In this document: positions 10,501 to 18,567 of the stretch, piece after piece
Layout of the letters: the number at the start of each line of letters is the position of its first letter
Numbering within the stretch: the first letter of the stretch is position 1
Assembly (NCBI GenBank): GCA_900318815.1
Contig: ONMA01000002.1
Span: 62,001 to 126,000, forward strand
DNA length: 64,000 nucleotides
Source of the DNA: an uncultured Prevotellaceae bacterium
Lineage (GTDB): Bacteria > Bacteroidota > Bacteroidia > Bacteroidales > Bacteroidaceae
Direction of reading: 5' to 3'
Made by a program: the position numbers and the translations under genes
Notes under the pieces: generated by a model
Database searches by the model: none
What the model was told of the DNA's origin: nothing
Seen by the model: the letters and a program-made list of their open reading frames with translations, nothing else

Positions 10501-13500
10501 GCACCGACCACCCCGTTGAGGGCTGCAACATCTATGTCGATGGTCAGATAAGTTCCAAGAACGGCGAACCCATTACGACCAATGTTGATGGTGCGTTCAC
10601 GGTGAGCGTGCCCATCGGCGAACACTTCATCGAAGTCAGAAAGAACGGCCATACCTTTACTAATGCCGGCCGCTATCCGGCAGACCCCAATGGAACAGGC
10701 AAACCCGAGAACTTCCAAAAGAAGCTAACGGGTCTGGAGTTCATCGACGAGACGCTGGTCAACTTCACTGGCCGCGTGGTGGGTGGCAGCATTGAGGGCG
10801 ACAAGCCCGTCGGCTTCGGACTCAGCAAGAACAACATCGGTGTCGTAGAACTGGTGCTGTCGCCTCTGAACGAGCTTTATCGCATGAACGTGGTGAAGAA
10901 TGTCACGGAGACTACCAGCAGCCTCGACACCAACAATGAGGAAGTGACCGTGCCATCGGCTACGACGGCCATCAACAGCACCTCCTTCCGCGGTGCCACC
11001 GCCAACTACTGCAAGAACTTCTACATCTGGACCGACCCCAACACGGGTGAGTTTTCGGCCATGCTGCCCCCGTTACAATACAAGGTGGAGAGCGTCAAGG
11101 TGAAAAAGAGTGAACTGGACTTGGGCGTGTCAACTACCATCGACCTGACGAACCCGCTGGAAGTATCCCAGGATTCTGTTCGCACTGAGGACGACGAACT
11201 GCTGACATACGACTATGTTGCCATGTTGAAGCATACCTATCACAGCACCCCAACCTTCACCGTGGAGCAGGAGGGACGCAACGATGGATCTTTCGGCATC
11301 AACAGTTTCAAGCTGAAAGATTTGGACGGCGAACTTGTGATAAGCGACATCTACAGCGTGAGCAATGGCGTGGTAACCTACAACTATCGCGGTCCGCTGT
11401 TTGTGAAGAGCGACCCTTACACTTTCTTACTGAAAGGCTTTGAGGAGTACACCAACAACGACGAGGAGCAGGCGGTAACATCACGTGTGCCGCTGGCTGG
11501 CGTTGTCGTGACTATCGACAATGCTCTGTCCGACGGTCAGAGCGTTTATGTGGACGACGGCACCGTAGATGGTGAAGCTGTGAAGGCAGGAGATGTCGTC
11601 GAACTGCAGAGCAACCAGATAGAACTCAACGACGAGGGTGAGGCAATCTACAACTGGAGAGCCGGATTCCCCAACATTTCCGAGCCTTACACCCGCACCA
11701 TCAACATCAACTATGACATCGAAGGACGTGTCTATGCATGGAGCGGCAATGGCATGGAGGGTGTTGTACTGGGCGATCTGCCCACTGGCAACAACTTCGT
11801 CACTTCCGGCCCTGACCAACTGCTGATGATTCTGCGTGACCCCCCAGGCTCTGCCTCCAATGCCGAGTGGTCAACTGGTACCGTCAGTGCCAAGACCAAG
11901 ACGGTGAGCAACGGAGCCACCGAGGATGGAAGCCTGACGTTTGAGCATAAGTTTGGCGTGGATGTTGAAACCATCACAGGCGCCCTTCCCGGAGCAGCCG
12001 TGGTGAACCAAGTCGCAGTGAAGAACGACTCAGAGGTAGGTTTCACGTTCGAGAGTTCACAGGATGATTCCGACTCGTTCAGCACCACGACCTCCATTAC
12101 CAAAGCTTGGGCCACAAAGGGTGAGCCTGAGTATGTGGGCGCTCAAGGCGATGTGTTCATAGGCAATGCCACCAACATCATATTCGGCAAGGCCCGCAAC
12201 TTGGGCTTCAGGCGCGACCCCAACACCAATACTGCTTCGCTACAGGTGTTTGACATTATGACCAGTGGCATGAGGTTTGGTACGCTCTTCAGTTACACGC
12301 AAAAGTATATTGAGGATACGCTCTTCCCCAACCTGCTGGGCATTCGTGACAATTTCCTCCAAACGGTAAGCGAATCAACCTACAATAATTATGTGAACGA
12401 AGGAAACGACCCTGTCTATGTAACCAAACTTGACAAAGACGATGAGAATTTCGGTAAACCCGGAACCTACAAGGTCGTCATGCCTCAGACTATGTCTGCT
12501 GAATTGATCAAGAAACTGAATGAAGAAGGCATGGGCGACACCATCCAGTGGGTGAACAACCAGTTAGAGAACTGGACGCGCTATCTGGAACTCAACGAGA
12601 AGGAGAAGGTGGAAGCCGTTACCAAGGGCAAGCTCCTTGACAACTACTCGTTTGATTCGGGTTCCGATGTGAGCTATTCTGTAGAGACAGACACCACAAG
12701 GACGAGTTCGTTTGAATGGACGGTGTCGCCGGGCATTCACATTGCCAATACAACAGGTACTGAGATCAATCACTTCGGTCTGGACATTTCATTCGAGGTC
12801 AATGCGTCATACTCTCATACAGAATCGAAAGAGTCGGAGACATCCAATGTCAACAGCTTCGCCTTCACCTTGTCAGAGACAGGCGATGCCGATGCCTTGA
12901 GCGTTGATGTCTATCAGTATGGCATTTTCAGCCCTATCTTCCGCACACGTGGTGGACAGACCAGTGCACCATACGAGGGAGAGGTAAGGACAGAGTACTA
13001 TGAAGACGAAAACGGCAATCATCCCATCATCATGGAGGCTACCATGCAGATTGAGGTGCCTCAGATTGACGTGGAGGTGCCCGTGGTGAGCGACATCCCC
13101 AGTGGCTCGGCTGCCAACTATGTGCTGAAACTGTCGAACGCCTCAGAGGTAGGTGCCGACGTGGCCTATCGTCTGATGATGCTCGACGACACTAACTCGC
13201 AGGGGGTGCAGCTGACGATGGACGGCATGCCGCTGACAGGCGAGGGCCGACTCATCAAGGTGCCCGGCAACCAGACACTGACCAAAGCCTTGCAGCTGCG
13301 CCAGACAGATACGGGCGTGCTCGACTATGAGAATATCGGCATAGTCTTCGCCTCAGACTCCGAGCCTGACGACATCTTCGACGTTGTCTATATCTCAGCA
13401 CACTTCACACCGTCATCATCGGCTGTTGATTTGGCTTTGAGCAACAACATCGTAAACACGCAGACGGGCACTAACCTGAAACTGACGTTCAACCACTTCG

Positions 13501-16500
13501 ACCGCAACTACAAGAACCTGAAGGCATTCCGCCTGCAGTACAAGAAGCAGGGCAGCACCGACTGGACGCTGCTGCACGAATATGTGCTGGACGAGAAGAA
13601 CAAGACTCAGAACAACGAGCTGCTGCCCGCAGGTGCAAGCATCGACTACATGCTCAACATGAACCAGTTCACCGACGGCGACTATCTGTTCCGTGTGCTC
13701 TCCGTGGCCACTTACGGCACGGACGAGGTGTATCGTTCGAGCGAGGAACTGGCTCTGACGAAGGACATGCAGCGTCCGCGTCCGCTCGGACAGCCTGAGC
13801 CTGCCGACGGCATCCTCTCTGCTGGCGACGAACTGAGCGTGACCTTCAACGAGACCATCCTGAAGGGCGAACTGACCCAGGCCGCCAACTTCAAGGTGAC
13901 AGGCGTGCTGAATGGCGCGGAAGTTGCCCATGAAACGGCTCTCTCCATGCAGAGCACCGAGGCCGCGGCAAAGACCGAGGCCGACATCCTGCTAGCAGGT
14001 AAGGACTTCTCCATCGACGCATGGGTCAACCTGAACGGTGGTGCAGGCACACTGCTGAACCACGGCAAGGGTAACGCCAAGATGACGGTGGGCACCGATG
14101 CCGACAACCACATGGTGATGAAGATAGGCTCTGAGACCTATACTTCCGACACCCCCGTTCCCACAGGCTCATGGGTGTTCCTGACGCTAAACTACAGGAA
14201 TGAGAACGGCGCATATAAAATGAGTGCCACTGCGGCAAAGGATGCCGACATGACGCAGCTCTTTGTGGCCAAGGAAGTGGCCAAGTACGAGGGCAACGGC
14301 CCGTTGAGTGTAGGCTGCGGCTCTGCCGGAGCTATGCACGAGCTGCTGCTCTGGGACGAGGCCCACGACATGACCGAGGCCCTGCTGCAGCGCAGCCGCA
14401 CGAAGAACCCCGCCACCCGCCACCTCATCGGCTACTGGAAGATGGACGAGGGCGAGGGTAAAACCATCCGCGACTACTCGCGCAACCGCCACATGACCAT
14501 GCCCGCCGAGACCTGGTATATGAATAACGAGAACAAGGCCGTGAGTCTGGCTGGCGGCAACTATCTGAGCATTGACGCCTCTGACCTGCCTGCCTACGGC
14601 GAGGACGACTACGCCCTGGAGTTCTGGGTACGCGGCGACCAGCAGACAGCTGACGCACAGCTGCTGCAGATGGGCGAAATAGGCTTGTGGGTGAACACTA
14701 ACGGTGAGCTGCAACTTACCGGCAAGGGTGCCTACAACGCCGTTGCCAACCAGACCAGCATCGCTACGTCGAGCGGCAACATCATGGACAACGCATGGCA
14801 CCACATTGCCCTGAACGTGCTGCGCCAGGGAGCCGCCGCCATCTATGTGGACGGTGTGCGCCGACTCAGCACCAACGCCGCCAACGTGGGTGGCATCGCC
14901 ACCAACCAGCTGCTGATGGGTAAGCACCGCGAGTCGGTGGCCTCGGAGAACGGCGTCTACACCTACGACCGTCCGTTCACCGGACAGGTGGACGAGGTGC
15001 GCGTATGGAACGCCACGCTCAACGCCGACAAGCTGCTGTCGAACCGCAAGCAGCGTCTGACGGGCACGGAGGACGGCCTCGTGGCCTACTATCCCTTCGA
15101 GACGAAACAACTCGACCAGTACAGCCAAGTAGTAACCACCGCCTCCGCTGAAGACCTCGCCCGCAAGGGTCACACCGCGGTCGCTATCGGCGGTTCTCCC
15201 GCCGAGTCTCCCGCCGAGATAGCCTTCACCGACGATGCTCCTGCCCTGCGCCAGAAGAAGACGGAGACCAACGTGCCCTTCACCTTCGTGGCCAGCGACG
15301 AGAAGGTGGTAATCACCATCGACGAGGATCCCGCCATGATTGAGGGCTGCACCCTGAACTTCACCGTGCGCGACGTGCGCGACGAGAACGGCAACTACTC
15401 CGTGCCCGCCGTGTGGAGTGCCTTCGTCAACCAGAACCAGCTCGTCTGGGCAGAAAACGCCCTGAGCGTGGAACAGCCGCTGAACACCACCAGCACTTTG
15501 CAGGCCACCATCGTGAACAAGGGCGGCCAGCAGCAGATGTGGACGCTGACTGGCATGCCAGCATGGCTCGTGCCCAGCGTAGAGAATGGCGAGACCAACC
15601 CGCTGGCTGAGACCAAGGTCGACTTCACCATCATGCCGTCGGCTCCCGTAGGCCGCAACGAGGTGACCGTCTACCTGACGGGCAACAACAACATCGACGT
15701 CCCCCTGACGCTGAACATCAAGGTGAACGGCGACACACCCGACTGGGCCGTGAACCCCAACGACTTCGATGGGTCCATGAACATCATCGGACAGCTGTAC
15801 GTGGGCAACGTCATCAGCAACGACCCCGATGACATCATTGCCGCCTTCATCGGCGAAGAGTGCCGAGGTGTGGCTAACCTGGAGTACTCACCCCGCTACG
15901 ACAGCTACTTCGCAACCATGGATATCTATGGCAGTACCGATGACGTGAAAAAGGCTGTGACTTTCCGAGCCTACGATGCTTCAACGGGCACGCTCTATCC
16001 TGTGGTCAATCCAACTTCGGCAGTCAGCTATGCACCCTTAGCACTCAAAGGAAGCTATGCCGAACCAGAACTATTGACCACAGCCGACTACATAGAGCAA
16101 CAAACAAATCTGAGGAAAGGTTGGAACTGGATTTCACTCTATGTCAATATGAGCGACATGTCACCGCAGACTATCTTTAATGCTATTGCCGATGACGTAC
16201 TGACGGTGAAGAGCAAGAGCGACGGCTTTGTTGAGAACAGCGAAAACGGCCTGCAAGGTGAACTCACAGCACTGGCCAACGGCAAGATGTATGCCGTGCA
16301 GATGAGTAACGACCGCACGCTGCGCCTCGTCGGCAACCGCGCCAGTGAAACTGTGAGCGTCGATGAAGGTTGGAACTGGTTGGGCTACGGACAGTACTTT
16401 GCCAGCGTGACAGATGCCTTGGCAAGCATGAGTCCTGCAAACGGTGACGTGCTGAAAGGACAGCAAGGAGTCACCTACTACGATAGCTACGCCTGGGCCG

Positions 16501-17114
16501 GCTCGCTGCTCACCATGCAGCCTGGCAAGGGCTATCAGCTGAAGAGCAGTAAGGCCGCAACCATCACCTATCCCAGTGCGGTGACAGGTGTGGCCGGCAG
16601 CCGTATGGCCTCAGCGGAAGCAAATTCTTCACTCTTCACTCTGCACTCTTCACTCTTCGCGCCCGTTGACCATCACTTGTTTGCCGACAACATGGTTATG
16701 ACGGCACAAGTAATAAAGGACGGAACGGTGCTGACCGACGCAGAGATTGGCGTGTTTGCCGACGGTGACGAATGCCGTGCCACCGCCTTCACACGTGAAG
16801 ACGGTCGTGCCTACATGACCATCCCTGGTGACGAGGAGTGCCAGCTGACAATCCAAGTGGCTGTGGCTGGCAAACTCTACAGCACCAAGCAAACCGTCGA
16901 CTACGCTGTAGATGCCGTTTGCGGCTCTTATAGCCAGCCATTCGTCATCAACCTCGGCGATGCCTTAGGTATTAATGAAGTAGAAAACGGATTAAGTATT
17001 GATAGTTCTGTCTATGACCTGCAGGGACGCAAGATCTTGACAGGTAAGGCTGTAAACCGCAAGGTGAGCAAGGGTGTTTATGTAAAGAATGGCAAAAAGA
17101 AAGTAATGAAATAA
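7578..17114 (+). CDS. Giant secreted multidomain LamG protein 1 (3178 aa)
   Basis: The protein has an unusually long basic/Gly-Ser-Pro N-terminus, then a hydrophobic signal core (about 30-47). Residues ~48-215 hold three DxNxxAGGxDI[FY] repeats, resembling the MABP beta-prism fold. They are followed by fibronectin-III-like segments (~300-620), a LamG/concanavalin-like domain (~670-868), carboxypeptidase-regulatory-like segments (~965-1060) and a long unidentified region (~1060-1950). After an SbsA-type Ig-like segment (~2070) come two more LamG domains (~2120-2508; GQVDEVRVWNATLNADKL), GWNW repeats (~2840-3000), and a tail VYDLQGRK...KGVYVKNGKKK typical of surface-sorted proteins. A role in surface adhesion or polysaccharide/host binding is inferred; no catalytic motif is recognised. 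Its stop overlaps the next ATG by one base (TAATG). A paralogue lies at 20587. The second ATG at 7590 is an alternative start. Confidence 0.85.
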   Translation: MQTNMINSSRQRLWLWPQGRSGSPNGGFVRWFLLLTLLVTAVTGVRADGYVTDIMVVGYSSGGWNSVKQYTSQGWVNVGKDLNDNAGGWDIFLLYKTSTTANPETGYITDIVVSTTKWETGFDYDGRHYEWAPRNTGFNGDLNRDAGGADIFMYYTRDRANLSTCGGTKRVIETIGWSKSWSNANNNQINVQWYSSKYSGGADMNKDAGGDDIYIKLNFTTQTLSIKNEPTLFENIIYTGSPLNLVSAEATGNYGTMKYRVDGGAWTTNPTATTVGSHSVDYRLEATFANSSSISSGRSVNIYPVVQASNLQAEFNQIAKTVTLNWNVGDIPGNYTDYQWTVYRGDVRIATLDPGVTTYTDNGFENEQDVSYSVYFIPALRSVEERYDDAKATATVNTKRSVPVNNLQAVSSENKVTLTWTSVDFPASADMNNKFDVYIDNNKVATITPATGQTSFKWEHRDDNQATGRTDYTDKAAFSQEDIDANIDAYTVEDLDACNVHTYRVVGQIDDTELNSAEQRDKAIGGGTTFENFVCSKGDNQGSVLLTWNVKRLKNQAAENYVIERRVLSQENNEDSWQKLTTLDSDKTFMTWEDKTTLPGVFYEYRITCYNYCENGNRPTTTTTDTGFALSSGVISGRITYGTGTAVENVKVTLRQNNDDGETVNHLRSLQFRGTGTGMLCTTTAKELKKLTGGDFSIQAYVNPSNAQMNADGTAYMLYDISGLFAIVLKYNAAQQTYQLGAFINGENRFADQYIPANQWSHVSCVYSKSAQTTTFYVTTDADHIASGSITGQTVATATSETELALGNSVTLDNAHNFGGYLDEFRFFKRALTQNDIRKNFNRPMGGTESGLAIYYPMDENMGVQNIVYDFSKSNNTSNGHHATAHVPALSSDFVPTEEQLSLMGLTDGQGNYVIRGVPFSGEGTNYTVIPTMGIHEFSPAYASRYVSASSLVHNGVDFGDVSSFPVSGSVRYAGTDHPVEGCNIYVDGQISSKNGEPITTNVDGAFTVSVPIGEHFIEVRKNGHTFTNAGRYPADPNGTGKPENFQKKLTGLEFIDETLVNFTGRVVGGSIEGDKPVGFGLSKNNIGVVELVLSPLNELYRMNVVKNVTETTSSLDTNNEEVTVPSATTAINSTSFRGATANYCKNFYIWTDPNTGEFSAMLPPLQYKVESVKVKKSELDLGVSTTIDLTNPLEVSQDSVRTEDDELLTYDYVAMLKHTYHSTPTFTVEQEGRNDGSFGINSFKLKDLDGELVISDIYSVSNGVVTYNYRGPLFVKSDPYTFLLKGFEEYTNNDEEQAVTSRVPLAGVVVTIDNALSDGQSVYVDDGTVDGEAVKAGDVVELQSNQIELNDEGEAIYNWRAGFPNISEPYTRTININYDIEGRVYAWSGNGMEGVVLGDLPTGNNFVTSGPDQLLMILRDPPGSASNAEWSTGTVSAKTKTVSNGATEDGSLTFEHKFGVDVETITGALPGAAVVNQVAVKNDSEVGFTFESSQDDSDSFSTTTSITKAWATKGEPEYVGAQGDVFIGNATNIIFGKARNLGFRRDPNTNTASLQVFDIMTSGMRFGTLFSYTQKYIEDTLFPNLLGIRDNFLQTVSESTYNNYVNEGNDPVYVTKLDKDDENFGKPGTYKVVMPQTMSAELIKKLNEEGMGDTIQWVNNQLENWTRYLELNEKEKVEAVTKGKLLDNYSFDSGSDVSYSVETDTTRTSSFEWTVSPGIHIANTTGTEINHFGLDISFEVNASYSHTESKESETSNVNSFAFTLSETGDADALSVDVYQYGIFSPIFRTRGGQTSAPYEGEVRTEYYEDENGNHPIIMEATMQIEVPQIDVEVPVVSDIPSGSAANYVLKLSNASEVGADVAYRLMMLDDTNSQGVQLTMDGMPLTGEGRLIKVPGNQTLTKALQLRQTDTGVLDYENIGIVFASDSEPDDIFDVVYISAHFTPSSSAVDLALSNNIVNTQTGTNLKLTFNHFDRNYKNLKAFRLQYKKQGSTDWTLLHEYVLDEKNKTQNNELLPAGASIDYMLNMNQFTDGDYLFRVLSVATYGTDEVYRSSEELALTKDMQRPRPLGQPEPADGILSAGDELSVTFNETILKGELTQAANFKVTGVLNGAEVAHETALSMQSTEAAAKTEADILLAGKDFSIDAWVNLNGGAGTLLNHGKGNAKMTVGTDADNHMVMKIGSETYTSDTPVPTGSWVFLTLNYRNENGAYKMSATAAKDADMTQLFVAKEVAKYEGNGPLSVGCGSAGAMHELLLWDEAHDMTEALLQRSRTKNPATRHLIGYWKMDEGEGKTIRDYSRNRHMTMPAETWYMNNENKAVSLAGGNYLSIDASDLPAYGEDDYALEFWVRGDQQTADAQLLQMGEIGLWVNTNGELQLTGKGAYNAVANQTSIATSSGNIMDNAWHHIALNVLRQGAAAIYVDGVRRLSTNAANVGGIATNQLLMGKHRESVASENGVYTYDRPFTGQVDEVRVWNATLNADKLLSNRKQRLTGTEDGLVAYYPFETKQLDQYSQVVTTASAEDLARKGHTAVAIGGSPAESPAEIAFTDDAPALRQKKTETNVPFTFVASDEKVVITIDEDPAMIEGCTLNFTVRDVRDENGNYSVPAVWSAFVNQNQLVWAENALSVEQPLNTTSTLQATIVNKGGQQQMWTLTGMPAWLVPSVENGETNPLAETKVDFTIMPSAPVGRNEVTVYLTGNNNIDVPLTLNIKVNGDTPDWAVNPNDFDGSMNIIGQLYVGNVISNDPDDIIAAFIGEECRGVANLEYSPRYDSYFATMDIYGSTDDVKKAVTFRAYDASTGTLYPVVNPTSAVSYAPLALKGSYAEPELLTTADYIEQQTNLRKGWNWISLYVNMSDMSPQTIFNAIADDVLTVKSKSDGFVENSENGLQGELTALANGKMYAVQMSNDRTLRLVGNRASETVSVDEGWNWLGYGQYFASVTDALASMSPANGDVLKGQQGVTYYDSYAWAGSLLTMQPGKGYQLKSSKAATITYPSAVTGVAGSRMASAEANSSLFTLHSSLFAPVDHHLFADNMVMTAQVIKDGTVLTDAEIGVFADGDECRATAFTREDGRAYMTIPGDEECQLTIQVAVAGKLYSTKQTVDYAVDAVCGSYSQPFVINLGDALGINEVENGLSIDSSVYDLQGRKILTGKAVNRKVSKGVYVKNGKKKVMK
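7632..7658 (+). repeat. Possible in-ORF palindromic element GGTYGC (copy 1)
   Basis: GGTCGC at 7632-7637 is followed by CCCCC-AAT-GGGGG (7645-7657), encoding GRSGSPNGG ahead of the signal-peptide core. It is the weakest member of the family at 15179, 20653, 28173, 39679 and 52629, because the stem is only 5 bp. Confidence 0.4.
15179..15205 (+). repeat. In-ORF palindromic element GGTYGC (copy 2)
   Basis: GGTCGC at 15179 precedes a perfect 7-bp hairpin TCGGCGG-TTCTC-CCGCCGA (15187-15205), in frame and encoding VAIGGSPAE between a LamG domain and the next beta domain of giant protein 1. A partial repeat of its right side (TCTCCCGCCGAG) follows at once. Confidence 0.7.
16617..16659 (+). repeat. 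In-frame CACTCTTC repeat insertion in giant protein 1
   Basis: AGCAAATTCTTCACTCTTCA and further CACTCTTC units encode ANSSLFTLHSSLFAP. They sit exactly between the GWNW repeat region and the following NMVMTAQV domain. The paralogue has an unrelated repeat at the same site (29594-29633). Same family as 6951-7038 and 56764-56804. Confidence 0.8.
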
Positions 17115-18100
17115 TGAATACAATGATTTTGAAAAGAATCCAGACGGTACTGGCACTCCTCCTCGTGGGGAGTGTCAGTATGTTGGCTGACGGAAGCGAC
17201 CCGTTTCCCGAAGTCCCTCATGCCAAGTATCAGGCCAATATGACATTGACCGCACAGGTCGTACTTAATGGCGTGACTCTCACTTCAGAGGCCATCGTGG
17301 CGGTATATCACGACGACCAGATACGTGGAAAAGGAAGACCAAATGCATCCAACGTCCTGTCGATAACTGTCGACGGCGACATTGACGACGAGGACATCTA
17401 TTTCAGGGTATTTACAGGCGGGCGCATCATTGAAGTAGATCAGGGCGCACAATACACATACTATGGTAAAATAGGTTCTGCCGACTCCCCCTACCTCATC
17501 AACCTGACAACTATCACCACCAACACGAGTGCCGAGGGATGGGCCACCACATGCCTGCCCTTCAACGCCGCCGTGCCCGAGGGCGTAACGGTCTATGCCG
17601 CCAAGAGCATAGAAGACGGTGCGGTGAAGATTGAACCCGTCAGTTGTAGTATCTTGCCTAAGAAAACGCCCGTACTGCTGAAGACCGAGACCCAGGCCAG
17701 TTATGAATGGCTGTCGCGCGTGGCCGACGGAGATGCAACGATCGAAACCAACCTGTTCAAGGGCACTACCGAAGAAATCGAGGTGGAGGCCGAGAGCGTG
17801 CTGACGTTAGGTCATGGAACAATCAACAAGGCCATAGGTTTCTGGCTCTTCACCGGCACCACTATCCCCGCCAACCGTGCCTACCTGGAAAAGCCTGCTG
17901 AGGGCGTGCGCGGCTATACCCTCGACTGGACGGACGAGGTAACTGGCATCGAAGCCATTGACATGAACGGAGACAGCGCGAATGCTTCGCCAAAGAGCGG
18001 TGATAAACAGTATGCACGCGGCTACGACCTGCTGGGCAGGAGCCTGACAGGAAAGTCCCATCTGATGATTATTAACGGCAAAAAGATAATGGTGAGATGA
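17114..18100 (+). CDS. Secreted companion protein of giant 1 (328 aa)
   Basis: The ATG shares one base with the giant-gene stop. A signal peptide (residues ~1-25) ends MLADG. Residues ~35-130 (HAKYQANMTLTAQVVLNG ... PYLINL) resemble the last beta domain of the giant protein (NMVMTAQV...EIGVFADGDECRA...PFVINL), so giant and companion share a module. The middle (WATTCLPFNAAVPEGVTVYAA, TPVLLKTETQASYEW) is a beta-rich domain of unknown function. The tail (YDLLGRS...LMIINGKKIMVR) is of the surface-sorting type. The stop overlaps the following microprotein start (ATGA). The near-identical paralogue at 30096 has the same neighbours. Co-secretion or assembly with the giant protein is inferred from gene order only. 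Confidence 0.75.
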   Translation: MNTMILKRIQTVLALLLVGSVSMLADGSDPFPEVPHAKYQANMTLTAQVVLNGVTLTSEAIVAVYHDDQIRGKGRPNASNVLSITVDGDIDDEDIYFRVFTGGRIIEVDQGAQYTYYGKIGSADSPYLINLTTITTNTSAEGWATTCLPFNAAVPEGVTVYAAKSIEDGAVKIEPVSCSILPKKTPVLLKTETQASYEWLSRVADGDATIETNLFKGTTEEIEVEAESVLTLGHGTINKAIGFWLFTGTTIPANRAYLEKPAEGVRGYTLDWTDEVTGIEAIDMNGDSANASPKSGDKQYARGYDLLGRSLTGKSHLMIINGKKIMVR

Positions 18101-18261
18101 AGAAGAGATACATAAAACCCACGACACACTGCCTACAGACAGACACAGGCGAAAGCCTGCTCGCTGACAGCATACGAACATCGACAGAACAGACCACCGA
18201 TGAGGTGTTCAGCCGAGAGTCGAATGCTAACATCTGGGATGACGACGTGCATGACTGGTAA
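18097..18261 (+). CDS. 54-aa microprotein with acidic Trp-terminated tail (cassette 1)
   Basis: The ATG overlaps the companion-gene stop by 4 nt (ATGA). The protein starts MKKRYIKPTT, has a weakly hydrophobic middle (ESLLADSI), and ends DEVFSRESNANIWDDDVHDW. The paralogue at 31079 begins MKKKYISPLT and ends DESFSRGNDSSWDNDDDVDDDEGW. Start, DE-x-FSR, WD and terminal W are conserved although the middle is not, which argues that it is translated. No function is recognised; it could be a secretion accessory or a peptide precursor. Confidence 0.7.
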   Translation: MKKRYIKPTTHCLQTDTGESLLADSIRTSTEQTTDEVFSRESNANIWDDDVHDW

Positions 18262-18567
18262 TGCAATAAGAGCATCGTTTCCTTGAAAACTCAAAAAGCG
18301 TATTCATAACAACAGGCAATCCCCCTTACTACGTTTTTCCTTGGAAGAAGGGAGACAGGCATGATTTTTACTGGAAGCACCGTGGATGTCGCAAGAGATG
18401 ACAAAGGTACTGACGTCACCCTGTCACCCTTTTTTAAAAAAAATCATAGTATGTAATAATTAAAAAACAACTTATCACTCGCTTGTATTTCTTTTTGTTG
18501 CACGATTGTTTGTTTTTCCGTTTTTTATTCGTAAATTTGCAAACGGTAATCCAAAGACAGCAAGACT
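18262..18567 (+). promoter_or_regulatory. Intergenic region with promoter of the AAA-ATPase gene
   Basis: TTTG at 18509-18512, a 19-nt spacer and TAAATTTG at 18532-18539 form a near-ideal Bacteroidetes promoter; the ATG follows 28 nt later. The rest of the gap shows no gene. A short poly-T/poly-A stretch near 18430-18450 may end the upstream transcript. Confidence 0.65.
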
